64,000 bases of DNA from JASBYZ01 sp029983705 (GTDB lineage: Bacteria > Actinomycetota > Coriobacteriia > Coriobacteriales > JAEZZM01): contig OZ221969.1 of the NCBI GenBank assembly GCA_965119715.1, positions 1,426,001 through 1,490,000 on the forward strand, given 5' to 3'. Both the position numbers and the translations under genes were made by a program. Every line of letters begins with the position of its first letter. The stretch's first letter is position 1. The notes beneath the pieces are model-generated. The model was not told the origin of the DNA and ran no database searches. It was given only the letters and a program-made list of their open reading frames with translations. This document shows positions 1-8,358 of the stretch, piece by piece.

Positions 1-751
1 CTTCTACTGACAAATCTTTTACGTCAGGAAGGGTTAAAAGTCTACAATCAGTTTCAGAGCAGATGGTAAAGATTTCTCTTCGATTATTTCTGGTGCCACT
101 TAAGATGGCAACAACAATCTGTTCAATATCAAACTCTTGAACAAGCTTTAAGATGTCATGACGGTTACCCATTACCTTAACGCCAGAAATTCTCATCCCC
201 TGCTTATGTGGGTCATCGTCAACTGCCAAAATAGGAATGCCCTGCATCGCATAATCCCCGGTAAGCATACGGTTAATGCACATAGCTCCAGTTTCACCGG
301 CGCCCACAATCATAGTTCTTGGACGCTCAGACTTAGGGGCAAGCTCAAGTTTAGATTTGGTGTGGCGATACGAAAATCTGTAGAGCAGACGCACTCCACC
401 CACCAGCAATAGCTCAAGCACAAAGCCTACGGCAAGCACGCGTATAGGAAAGCGCACAAAGAAGGCGAAGCTTATAAATGCTCCAATAAGGGTGGCAACC
501 GTTACCGCAATTAATACCTGCATTAAGGTATTAAAATTTGCAAATTCAAATAGCGAGGTATAGAGGTGAAAAGCCCCGTAGACTAAAACATTTATGACCG
601 CAAACAGTGCCATAACAAAAAATGCATCAGTATCAGTTAAGAGGGCTACCGCTTGTCCGGTAAGAAAATACGCTAAACTAAAGGCAGCAAAGCATGCAAT
701 GATATCAAATATAACTAAGAAAGCCGCGCGACGCGATAAATTAAGTTCCAT
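1..751 (-). CDS. CapD/PglF/WbpM-type polysaccharide biosynthesis protein (NDP-sugar 4,6-dehydratase), C-terminus beyond window
   Basis: The reading frame begins at an ATG at 751, with AAGGAAG a short distance upstream, and stays open to the window edge, giving 250 residues. The N-terminus is MELNLSRRAAFLVIFDIIACF and holds about four membrane helices within residues 8-120. A Rossmann-like segment follows (MIVGAGETGAMCINRM, glycine-rich GxGxxG), which is the linker domain of CapD/PglF/WbpM membrane dehydratases. The catalytic SDR domain lies outside the window, so activity cannot be judged. Members act on UDP-GlcNAc to give a 4-keto-6-deoxy sugar. It is last in a minus-strand cluster, 76 bp after rfbB. 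With the PLP aminotransferase at 30048-31250 it could make a 4-amino-4,6-dideoxy sugar; that link is inference. Confidence 0.82.
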   Translation of the reverse strand, partial: MELNLSRRAAFLVIFDIIACFAAFSLAYFLTGQAVALLTDTDAFFVMALFAVINVLVYGAFHLYTSLFEFANFNTLMQVLIAVTVATLIGAFISFAFFVRFPIRVLAVGFVLELLLVGGVRLLYRFSYRHTKSKLELAPKSERPRTMIVGAGETGAMCINRMLTGDYAMQGIPILAVDDDPHKQGMRISGVKVMGNRHDILKLVQEFDIEQIVVAILSGTRNNRREIFTICSETDCRLLTLPDVKDLSVE

Positions 752-827
752 GGTACGCACTTCCTTTATTGCATACTAGGCTCGAATACTGTAAAGAATA
801 ATTATAGCTATTAGGACGCGCTTTGTG

Positions 828-1820
828 CTATTGGCCCTGCTGTTTATAGCTATTCTCTACAGCTTCTTTATCTAAGTGCCAAAATTCAGGGTGGTCGCTA
901 TACCAATTAATGGTGGCCTTAAGGCCCGCTTCAAAATCGGTATATTTAGGAGAAAATCCAAGCTCAGCTATGGTATCTGAGGCATCTATTGCATAGCGCC
1001 TATCATGTCCCGCCCGATCTTTCACATGCTCATAATCATCTTCAGGATATCCCATAAGCCTATTGAGGGTTTTAACTACCTCAAGGTTTGACTTCTCACC
1101 ATTTGCCCCTAAAAGGTAGGTTTGGCCAGGTGCACCCTTCTCTAAGATAAGCCATACACCAGCAATATGGTCATCAACATGAATCCAGTCGCGCACGTTA
1201 AGCCCGTCACCATAAAGTTTTGGCTTTACTCCCATAAGTCTGTTAGTAATCATGCGCGGAATAAACTTCTCTATGTGCTGGTAAGGTCCGTAATTGTTTG
1301 AGCAGTTTGAAATTGTTGCCTCAAGTCCAAAAGACCTCACCCAGGCGCGCACTAACATATCTGCTGATGCCTTAGAGGCAGAATAGGGCGATGAGGGCGC
1401 ATAAGGAGTATAACGAGTAAACTTGTGAGGATCATCTAAGGCTAAGTCACCAAAGACCTCATCGGTAGAAATATGGTGCAAGCGTACCTTATAGTTTTTG
1501 CAGGCCTCCAAAATATTTGTAGTACCTACAATGTTTGACTCAATAAAGGGATAGGGATTTCTAAGCGAGTTATCGTTATGGGACTCAGCCGCAAAGTGTA
1601 CTACCGCATCCACCTCTTTAACCAGGTCAAACACGGCATCTTTGTTACAGATATCATCCACCACAAGCTTGCAGCGCTCAAGATTCTTAATAGCATCAGG
1701 ATGTGCAGCATAGTTAAGCTTATCTATGACAATAATTTCAAGATCTTTTTTCACCCGCAAAGATTTGATAACAAAATTGGAGCCAATAAAGCCTGCTCCA
1801 CCCGTCACAAGAAGTTTCAT
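828..1820 (-). CDS. rfbB: dTDP-glucose 4,6-dehydratase
   Basis: This 330-residue short-chain dehydrogenase/reductase converts dTDP-glucose to dTDP-4-keto-6-deoxyglucose, the second step to dTDP-L-rhamnose, in the cytoplasm. The N-terminal NAD-binding motif GGAGFIGSN, the STDEVFGD segment carrying the catalytic Thr-Asp-Glu, and the YSASKAS (YxxxK) motif are all present. Length is normal for the family. Its ATG overlaps the upstream glycosyltransferase stop by one base (TAATG), so the two are translationally coupled. rfbC, rfbD and rfbA lie further upstream in the same minus-strand cluster, which makes the full rhamnose pathway available. Confidence 0.96.
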   Translation of the reverse strand: MKLLVTGGAGFIGSNFVIKSLRVKKDLEIIVIDKLNYAAHPDAIKNLERCKLVVDDICNKDAVFDLVKEVDAVVHFAAESHNDNSLRNPYPFIESNIVGTTNILEACKNYKVRLHHISTDEVFGDLALDDPHKFTRYTPYAPSSPYSASKASADMLVRAWVRSFGLEATISNCSNNYGPYQHIEKFIPRMITNRLMGVKPKLYGDGLNVRDWIHVDDHIAGVWLILEKGAPGQTYLLGANGEKSNLEVVKTLNRLMGYPEDDYEHVKDRAGHDRRYAIDASDTIAELGFSPKYTDFEAGLKATINWYSDHPEFWHLDKEAVENSYKQQGQ

Positions 1821-2629
1821 TACTTATCCTCAAAGCTTCTCTTAAATACCTGTTTGCCCTGCTCCATTAAGTCCATCATACGACTAAAGCTGTATTCCTC
1901 ACCAAAGAGATCCTCTCTTCTCAGTGCAAACTGTGCGCAGAGCACCTTGAAGTATCTGGGTGACACCCTGTAAAAAATTGCTCCGCGATTTTGCAGGTAA
2001 TACCTGTTATAACCTCTAAACCAGGAAGACTCAGAGAGGTCTACGCTTGCAATAGACTCTGATGATGAGTAAAGCTTAGCACCCTTAGAGAGGCTGTCTG
2101 CTATAAATACCGAGTCCTCTCCAGACTTAAAGAGCTCAGAGCCAAATCTCTCATCGATATCCAAATTCATGTGCTCTACAGAGGCACGCCTCATGCTTAT
2201 GTTAATGGCACCATAGCGAAGGGCATTAAAAAACTTTACCGGACGTATTCCATAACTTTGGTGAGCCTGAGGGCGAATACCACTGTGAATCCTGTCAACC
2301 TTAAAAAATATGAGGTCAGCCTCAGGCATACGCTCATAGGTATCGCTAATTATTTTTGTATAGCCATACCTGTATTTCATATCATCATCGCAAAAGAGCA
2401 GGATATCACCTTGTGCATGGGCTAGAGCACGCTTTCTTGAAATACCAATGCCGCGCTCTTGATAGCTATACACACGCACACGATTTCCCTTAAAATCAAA
2501 CTCCTCATACGCTTTTTCAGGCACATCTTGCACCTGGTTTATAACCAGGATGTCACTTGCAATAGCCATACGCTCAAGTAGGGCTGTGCCTTCAAAATCT
2601 CTTGTTGATAAGAGGTGTTCGATCTTCAT
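1820..2629 (-). CDS. GT-A fold glycosyltransferase (family 2-like)
   Basis: This is a probable cytoplasmic glycosyltransferase. The start is short of the usual GT2 opening, but the body has the family pattern: a conserved SRKRALAHAQGDILLFCDDD segment ending in an Asp-Asp-Asp metal/nucleotide-sugar site, and a downstream SGEDSVF motif that resembles the acceptor-side (G)ED motif. I place the start at ATG 2629 (MKIEHLLS); an upstream TTG at 2635 is possible. It lies between ugd (7-14 bp away) and rfbB (1 bp overlap), so it probably adds one sugar of the repeating unit. The donor sugar cannot be told from sequence. Confidence 0.8.
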   Translation of the reverse strand: MKIEHLLSTRDFEGTALLERMAIASDILVINQVQDVPEKAYEEFDFKGNRVRVYSYQERGIGISRKRALAHAQGDILLFCDDDMKYRYGYTKIISDTYERMPEADLIFFKVDRIHSGIRPQAHQSYGIRPVKFFNALRYGAINISMRRASVEHMNLDIDERFGSELFKSGEDSVFIADSLSKGAKLYSSSESIASVDLSESSWFRGYNRYYLQNRGAIFYRVSPRYFKVLCAQFALRREDLFGEEYSFSRMMDLMEQGKQVFKRSFEDK

Positions 2630-2642
2630 AGTCAATCTAGAA

Positions 2643-3806
2643 TTAATCTCGCTTAAAAATATCTCTCGTGTACAATTTGTCAGTATAGTTTACAAGTTGA
2701 CTGTTATATCTGTTAGCAACAATTAAGTCCACAGACTTTGCAAATTCTTCAAAGTCTTTTACTATCTTCATACCCTCAAAGCTTGTCTCATCCAAAAGTG
2801 GCTCATACAAATAGAGCTCAAGTCCACCTGCTTTTAAGTGTTCAATCACATCAAAAATAGACGAGGACCTAAAATTATCGCTTCCAGTTTTCATAGTCAG
2901 GCGATAAATTCCCACGCGCTTTGCGCCACTCTTAATAATTTGGTGAGAAATAAACTGCTTGCGGATATCATTTGCAGAAACAACCGCAGAAATCATTGAT
3001 GAGGGGATGTCTTTAAAGTTAGCCTTGAGCTGTTTGGTATCTTTTGGAAGACAGTAACCACCATAACCAAAGGATGGGTTGTTATAAAAGTCTCCAATTC
3101 GAGGGTCTAAACTTACTCCTTTTATAACGTCTGAGCTTTTAAGTTCTCGTGATTCACAGTAGGTATCAAGCTCATTAAAAAATGCCACGCGAGTAGCAAG
3201 GTAGCTATTTGCAAAAAGCTTTACCGCCTCAGCTTCCTCTGTTCCCATAAACAGCACAGGCACCTTTTCTAGTGCAATCTCAGAGAGCAGGCCTGCAAAT
3301 GTTTTACAATCCTCATTATCTCCGCCCACAATAATTCTGGAAGGATACTGGTTGTCATAGAGCGCTCTTCCCTCTCGTAAAAACTCTGGCGAGAAATAAA
3401 TACGCTCATGAGCATAGCGCTCTCTAATATCCTCAATGTATCCCACAGGAATTGTAGACTTAATAAAAATGGCAATCTCTTTGTTATAACTGAGCGCAAG
3501 TTCAATCACTGACTCAATTGACTTGGTATTAAATGAATCAGTATCTGCATTGTAGTCAGTTGGAGTTGCAATAATCAAAAACTCTGCAGATTCAAAGGCC
3601 TCTTGTAGATCAAGTGTTGCATGTAAATCAAGAGTAGTGTTTGCAAGAAAGTTCCCTAAGTCCTTATCGCCCACAGGAGGCTTTCTAAGGTTTAGGAGGT
3701 CTACCTTATCTTTTACAATATCGTAGGCACACACTGGATTATATTGTGCAAGTAAGCAGGCAAGTGGGGATCCTACGTATCCAAGTCCTGCAACGCTAAT
3801 CTTCAT
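2643..3806 (-). CDS. ugd: UDP-glucose 6-dehydrogenase
   Basis: This 387-residue enzyme oxidises UDP-glucose to UDP-glucuronate with two NAD. The N-terminal Rossmann motif is GLGYVGSP. The substrate-anchor segment SPEFLREGRALYDN and the active-site motif NPSFGYGGYCLPKDTKQL, with the catalytic cysteine, match the short bacterial UDP-glucose dehydrogenases (KfiD/HasB-like) rather than the WbpA type found at 31826-33160. It starts with MKISVAGLGYVGS, 10 bp after the upstream glycosyltransferase, and is co-oriented with the whole cluster. It would supply glucuronic acid for the polymer. Confidence 0.93.
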   Translation of the reverse strand: MKISVAGLGYVGSPLACLLAQYNPVCAYDIVKDKVDLLNLRKPPVGDKDLGNFLANTTLDLHATLDLQEAFESAEFLIIATPTDYNADTDSFNTKSIESVIELALSYNKEIAIFIKSTIPVGYIEDIRERYAHERIYFSPEFLREGRALYDNQYPSRIIVGGDNEDCKTFAGLLSEIALEKVPVLFMGTEEAEAVKLFANSYLATRVAFFNELDTYCESRELKSSDVIKGVSLDPRIGDFYNNPSFGYGGYCLPKDTKQLKANFKDIPSSMISAVVSANDIRKQFISHQIIKSGAKRVGIYRLTMKTGSDNFRSSSIFDVIEHLKAGGLELYLYEPLLDETSFEGMKIVKDFEEFAKSVDLIVANRYNSQLVNYTDKLYTRDIFKRD

Positions 3807-3816
3807 AGGCTACTTC

Positions 3817-4620
3817 TTATCTGTTAGTTGGGTGTTCGAAGTTTTTCTTTACATCAAGATACACAAGAACATTGGAGAAGGTGTAGAGCAGGCTCTTTAA
3901 GACACCAAAGCCCTCATTAATTCTATAGAGACGGTAGTGGTGACCAAGGAGTTTGAGCTTGGAACCTGATGATAAGGAATTGGATGACTTGCGATAGAGG
4001 CATAAGACCTCGTTTAAGCGGTATCCCTTATCAATATGTTTAAAGATTCGAAGCCAAAGCGCGTCATCGTTTCTTTTCTTAAGGTCTGCCGTTTGAATGT
4101 GAGGTGCTTTTTCATGGCGATAAACCACCGACAAGCAGCCAATTCTACATCCCACTAAACTTGAGTGGTAGTCGATAGTTTCTGGAACCTCTCTTACGAT
4201 GCCTAATGGTTTTGAATGTTCATCAATGTACTCATAGGGCGTATAGCTAAAGTCAATCTCTTTGTCATTCATAAAGGCAAGTTGGCGCTCAAGCTTGTTT
4301 GAAAGCCACAAATCATCTGAATCTAAAAAGGCTATAAACTCTCCTTGAGCTTTACGCAAGGCAAGGTTTCGCGCTACTGCAGCTCCGTATCCATCAGAGT
4401 CATACAGCTTTATACGGCTATCTTTTTTACAGTAGTCCTCTACTATCTTTTGAGAGCTATCAGTTGAGTGATCATTTACAATAAGCATCTCAAAATGTGT
4501 ATAGTTTTGGCTAAGCACTGACTCTATTGTCTCCCCAATAAAATCTTCAGCATTGTGAAGCGGGGTAATAATGCTTACTAGCCCATTCTTAAATTTAGTA
4601 TGACCTTGGGTGGCAGCCAT
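3817..4620 (-). CDS. Glycosyltransferase family 2
   Basis: This 267-residue protein opens with a classic GT2 nucleotide-binding strand (VSIITPLHNAEDFIGETI), followed by IVNDHSTDSS and the metal-binding motif FIAFLDSDDLW. A LWLRIFKHI segment further on resembles the catalytic-base region. The ATG at 4620 is preceded by GAGGGAG, a good ribosome binding site. It is cytoplasmic with no obvious membrane helix. It sits between the flippase and ugd genes in the polysaccharide cluster, so a role in assembling the lipid-linked repeat unit is likely. The donor is unknown. Confidence 0.9.
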   Translation of the reverse strand: MAATQGHTKFKNGLVSIITPLHNAEDFIGETIESVLSQNYTHFEMLIVNDHSTDSSQKIVEDYCKKDSRIKLYDSDGYGAAVARNLALRKAQGEFIAFLDSDDLWLSNKLERQLAFMNDKEIDFSYTPYEYIDEHSKPLGIVREVPETIDYHSSLVGCRIGCLSVVYRHEKAPHIQTADLKKRNDDALWLRIFKHIDKGYRLNEVLCLYRKSSNSLSSGSKLKLLGHHYRLYRINEGFGVLKSLLYTFSNVLVYLDVKKNFEHPTNR

Positions 4621-4631
4621 AAACTCCCTCT

Positions 4632-6038
4632 TTATGATCTAGATGACATAAGCAGGCGTATCGCAGATGCTATCTGGTGCCTGTTTAGCACAATAATGAT
4701 TACAACAATAAGCCCATATGCAATAAAGCCATAAATTAGTGGTAGCCTGTAGGCAATTAGCGCAAAGCTTGCTGCAAGTACCACTTCATAGATCCCATAG
4801 CGTACAGGTTTAATGTCCATTTTTTTGCTTAAGTAATATTCAAGCAAAAAGCTCCTGAGCGCAAGACAGGCAACCAAAGATACCACCATAAGCTCAATAG
4901 AGTGAACAAAGGCTCCAAATATAAGCGCTAAGCTCAAAGAAACTAAAAAGGTCACAATGTTGGCCGTGCGAGTTTTCTTTTCAAGTCTAAGCGCATTCAT
5001 ATAAGGGGTAGCAAGCAGGCTTCTTCTCCCCTCAAATAAAATCATCGGAAATACGATTGCAAATATATGGAGTGAGACCTGGTATTTTGGAAGCCACATA
5101 CCAAGAAGTGCTGCTACCGGGAAGTAAAATATAAGCACGGTCGATAAAAAGATAAGTAAAAACTTACGCATTTTTAAATAGAGCGCAGCAATCTTGCTTT
5201 GTTCAGTGCGTCTAATAAGTGGAAACATTACCATACCCACTGCGTTCATAAATACCATAACAAAGTTTGAGAGAGAAAGCGCGAGCGCTATGCGGGCAAA
5301 GGTCTCAATAGACCAGAATGTCTCCACACTAAAAGAAACTGCTCCTACAATTAAAGAGCCGGTAAGGTTTGCAATAAGTAAATTGATACCTATCTTGATA
5401 TTATCAAAGGCCTCTAAGAGACTTGCTTTACTTAAAGAGGTATCTGCGCGCAAGATATCTCTAATGTAATAAGCGCCCAAGCATAGCGCCAACAAGCGGC
5501 CCAAAAGATCTGCAGAAATCATCAAAGGAAGCTCTTTATAAGGTGAAAGCGCTACCGTAATAAGGCCAATACCATAAACCAGCAAATAGCTAATGTTTAT
5601 GCGGGCATTGTCATCAAAACGGTTTGATACCTGCAGCAAATACGAGCAGTAGGTTTGAAGGTTTGCAATAATTAAGGCAAGAGATATGCCAAAAAAGATT
5701 ATTTGCCTACTTGCCTCATCCACAAAGAAAAATGAGTAGATACATATGCAGAGCGCAACTATACACTGGAGAACTATAAGCACAATCGCTTGAGACTTCA
5801 AAAGCGACTTATCAAGCTTTTCCCAGGTATATCCCCCAAATTTAAGGTAGATGCCATCAAGTAAGCCAAAGTGTGCAAAGCCAATATAGGATGCAAAGAG
5901 CAAATAGAGCTGCCAGTAGCCATAGGTATCTACAGCAACAAGCTTTGGTACGAGCAGAGTTATTGCCACTGATACCATCAGTGAGGCAAAGTTAGAAAAT
6001 ATGGTATAAGCTAAATTTTTACTGAGCGTCTTATCCAT
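4632..6038 (-). CDS. Wzx-type oligosaccharide flippase (MOP superfamily)
   Basis: This polytopic membrane protein of about 468 residues has 12-14 predicted hydrophobic segments spread over its whole length and an N-terminus typical of Polysacc_synt transporters (NLAYTIFSNFASLMVSVAIT). The family flips undecaprenyl-PP-linked repeat units across the cytoplasmic membrane. I choose ATG 6038, which overlaps the end of rfbC by 8 bp; an in-frame ATG at 6062 would overlap by 32 bp, and neither has a strong ribosome binding site. It is one of two flippases in the window; the other is at 16066-17499. Being inside the rhamnose cluster makes this the likely flippase for that polymer. Confidence 0.88.
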   Translation of the reverse strand: MDKTLSKNLAYTIFSNFASLMVSVAITLLVPKLVAVDTYGYWQLYLLFASYIGFAHFGLLDGIYLKFGGYTWEKLDKSLLKSQAIVLIVLQCIVALCICIYSFFFVDEASRQIIFFGISLALIIANLQTYCSYLLQVSNRFDDNARINISYLLVYGIGLITVALSPYKELPLMISADLLGRLLALCLGAYYIRDILRADTSLSKASLLEAFDNIKIGINLLIANLTGSLIVGAVSFSVETFWSIETFARIALALSLSNFVMVFMNAVGMVMFPLIRRTEQSKIAALYLKMRKFLLIFLSTVLIFYFPVAALLGMWLPKYQVSLHIFAIVFPMILFEGRRSLLATPYMNALRLEKKTRTANIVTFLVSLSLALIFGAFVHSIELMVVSLVACLALRSFLLEYYLSKKMDIKPVRYGIYEVVLAASFALIAYRLPLIYGFIAYGLIVVIIIVLNRHQIASAIRLLMSSRS

Positions 6039-6594
6039 GAAGCTTGTTCTTAAGATAGTCATCCAAGCTTGGCCAGAGCTTGTCTTTATCGCTTAATATA
6101 TAATTTTCGCCGGTATCTGGCCACAAAATATTAAGTTTAGGATCATTAAAATAAATGCCGCCCTCATCGTTTGGATGATAGTAATCTGAGCACTTATAGC
6201 TAAAGATTGCCGTGTCAGATAGGACACAAAAGCCGTGGGCAAATCCTTCTGGAATATAAAACTGCTTGTGATTTTCTTCACTTAAGATAAGACCATAGTG
6301 CTCACCAAAACTAGGAGACCCTTCTCTTAAATCAAGTGCAAGGTCATAAACTGCACCACTAAGCACGCTCACAAGCTTTGCCTGAGGAAAGTTAATTTGA
6401 AAGTGCAGGCCTCTCAACACTGATTTTGTTGATTTAGATACATTATCTTGAATAAAATTAGTCTCAATTCCCGCTTCACGGTATTTGCGCATCACATAGT
6501 GCTCTTTAAAGTAACCGCGGCTATCCCCAAAGACCTGTGGAGTAATTACCTTGAGCCCTTCAATATCTAAGCTGGTAATAGACTTAATTGGCAT
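6031..6594 (-). CDS. rfbC: dTDP-4-dehydrorhamnose 3,5-epimerase
   Basis: This 187-residue cupin-fold enzyme epimerises C3 and C5 of dTDP-4-keto-6-deoxyglucose. The signature SVLRGLHFQ contains the catalytic histidine, and the FYIPEGFAHGFCVLSD segment is typical of RmlC. Length is as expected. It lies 3 bp downstream of rfbD and overlaps the flippase start by 8 bp. The ATG at 6594 follows GGGAGATAAGAG. Confidence 0.96.
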   Translation of the reverse strand: MPIKSITSLDIEGLKVITPQVFGDSRGYFKEHYVMRKYREAGIETNFIQDNVSKSTKSVLRGLHFQINFPQAKLVSVLSGAVYDLALDLREGSPSFGEHYGLILSEENHKQFYIPEGFAHGFCVLSDTAIFSYKCSDYYHPNDEGGIYFNDPKLNILWPDTGENYILSDKDKLWPSLDDYLKNKLHG

Positions 6595-6597
6595 CTC

Positions 6598-7458
6598 TTA
6601 TCTCCCGCGCTTAAGTAGGTATCTATTAACGCTATCTTGCCACGATGGCATGGCTAAATTATGTTGAGCTAAAAAGCTCTTATCAAGTCGTGAATTTTTA
6701 GGTCGAAGCGCTGCAGTTTTAAAGTCTTCACTCCTTAGGGCATTAAGCTTGGTATCAATGCCAAGCTGCATAAAGGCATAGGCACAAAGCTCATACCAAC
6801 TGCAAAATCCCTCATTAGTTGCGTGTATTATCTTAAGCGTATCGTAGTTAAGATCTAAGAGGTGATAGATGCAAAGCGCAAGGTCATCTGCATTAGTTGG
6901 AGAACCTATTTGGTCTGACACGACTCCAAGCTCGCTATGGTTTTTACTCAGGCCAATCATGGTATCTATAAAGTTTTTAGCCCCATGCGAAAACACCCAG
7001 GATGTCCTTATAATAGCGCCCGCTATACCAGAATCTGCAAGGTAGCCTTCTGCCTCTTTTTTAGATTTCCCGTAGACATTGAGGGGCTCTTCATCTGAAA
7101 GCTGCTCTTTATAAGGAGTGTCACCTGTGCCCCCAAAGACATAGTCTGTGGAAACTAAAAACATCTTTGCCTCAGCCCGCGCTGCATATTCTGCAAAAAA
7201 CTTACTTGATAAGGCGTTTATCTTATAGCACAGCTCACGCTCTGACTCTGCCTTATCAACCTGGGTATAGGCACCCACATGCAAGATAAGCTCAGGATTT
7301 TTTTCTCCAAGATAGCCTTTGATACTTGTCTCAGATGACAAATCAAGTTCCTGGCGAGAAGGACTTAAAAGCTCATAGCGCTCATCAGCACTCAGATGCT
7401 TTGCAAGCCGTGATCCGAGCTGTCCTGTAGCACCTGTGAGTAAGAGCCTTTGTGACAT
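6598..7458 (-). CDS. rfbD: dTDP-4-dehydrorhamnose reductase
   Basis: This enzyme reduces the 4-keto group to give dTDP-L-rhamnose. The NADPH-binding motif LLLTGATGQLGSRL is at the N-terminus, and FLVSTDYVFGG and VYGKSKKEAE (YxxxK) carry the catalytic residues. I start it at ATG 7458 (MSQRLLLTG), 286 residues, with AAGAAAG upstream inside the end of rfbA. An upstream in-frame ATG at 7503 would add 15 non-conserved residues and a 41-bp overlap with rfbA. It forms the block rfbA-rfbD-rfbC in one transcriptional direction. Confidence 0.95.
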   Translation of the reverse strand: MSQRLLLTGATGQLGSRLAKHLSADERYELLSPSRQELDLSSETSIKGYLGEKNPELILHVGAYTQVDKAESERELCYKINALSSKFFAEYAARAEAKMFLVSTDYVFGGTGDTPYKEQLSDEEPLNVYGKSKKEAEGYLADSGIAGAIIRTSWVFSHGAKNFIDTMIGLSKNHSELGVVSDQIGSPTNADDLALCIYHLLDLNYDTLKIIHATNEGFCSWYELCAYAFMQLGIDTKLNALRSEDFKTAALRPKNSRLDKSFLAQHNLAMPSWQDSVNRYLLKRGR

Positions 7459-7462
7459 GGCG

Positions 7463-8356
7463 CTAAAATCTTTCTTGAGATTGAGGAGATTTTGCGAGCG
7501 CACTTAAATAGGCGCCGTAGGCAGACTTCTCATAGAGTTTAGCTGATTCTAAGAGCTCATTTGTACTAATCCACCCGTTTAAATAAGCAATTTCTTCTGG
7601 TGATGAAATCTCTTGAGACTGTCTGGTTGAAACGGTTCTTACAAAGAGGTTAGCTTCAAAGAGGCTATCAACTGTTCCTGCATCAAACCAGGCATAGCCT
7701 CTGCCTAAAACCTCAACATCTAGCTTGCCGGCCTCCATATACAGGCGGTTTAAATCTGTAATTTCAAGCTCACCTCTGGCAGATGGCTTAATTGTTTTTG
7801 CAAGCTCAACTACATCTTTATCGTAAAAATATATGCCGGTCACGCAGATATTAGACTTTGGCTTACTTGGCTTTTCTTCTAAACTTAGAGCTTTGCCGCC
7901 CGCATCAATTTCTACAATGCCAAATCTCTCAGGGTCTTTTACGCGATAGCCAAATATGCTTGCTCTTCCCTCCTGCATTTTATGGGCAGCGCGCTCAAGC
8001 TTTTCCCACAGGCCTGCTCCGTAAAAAATGTTATCTCCCAAAATAAGGGCACAGGGCTCATCTGCTATAAAGTCCTCTCCAATTAAGAAGGCCTGCGCAA
8101 GACCATCAGGGGACTCCTGCTTTGCATAGCTTAAACGTATACCAAGCTTTGAGCCGTCTCCTAGGAGTTTTTCAAAATTTGGAAGGTCATGGGGGGTAGA
8201 GATTATTAAGATATCGCTTATACCTGCCATCATTAAGGTAGCAAGCGGATAGTAAATCATAGGCTTGTTATACACCGGTAAGAGCTGCTTAGAGCTTGCC
8301 TTGGTAAGCGGATATAATCTTGTTCCAGATCCGCCAGCTAAAATGATACCTTTCAT
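7463..8356 (-). CDS. rfbA: Glucose-1-phosphate thymidylyltransferase
   Basis: This 297-residue nucleotidyltransferase makes dTDP-glucose from dTTP and glucose-1-phosphate, the committed step to dTDP-rhamnose. The N-terminal GGSGTRLYPLTKASSKQLLP signature with its catalytic Arg and Lys, the LILGDNIFYG metal-binding segment and the YAWFDAGTVDSL motif are all diagnostic of RmlA. The ATG at 8356 is preceded by AAGGAG. It sits 2 bp after the polymerase gene, so it is part of the same operon. Confidence 0.97.
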   Translation of the reverse strand: MKGIILAGGSGTRLYPLTKASSKQLLPVYNKPMIYYPLATLMMAGISDILIISTPHDLPNFEKLLGDGSKLGIRLSYAKQESPDGLAQAFLIGEDFIADEPCALILGDNIFYGAGLWEKLERAAHKMQEGRASIFGYRVKDPERFGIVEIDAGGKALSLEEKPSKPKSNICVTGIYFYDKDVVELAKTIKPSARGELEITDLNRLYMEAGKLDVEVLGRGYAWFDAGTVDSLFEANLFVRTVSTRQSQEISSPEEIAYLNGWISTNELLESAKLYEKSAYGAYLSALAKSPQSQERF

Positions 8357-8358
8357 GC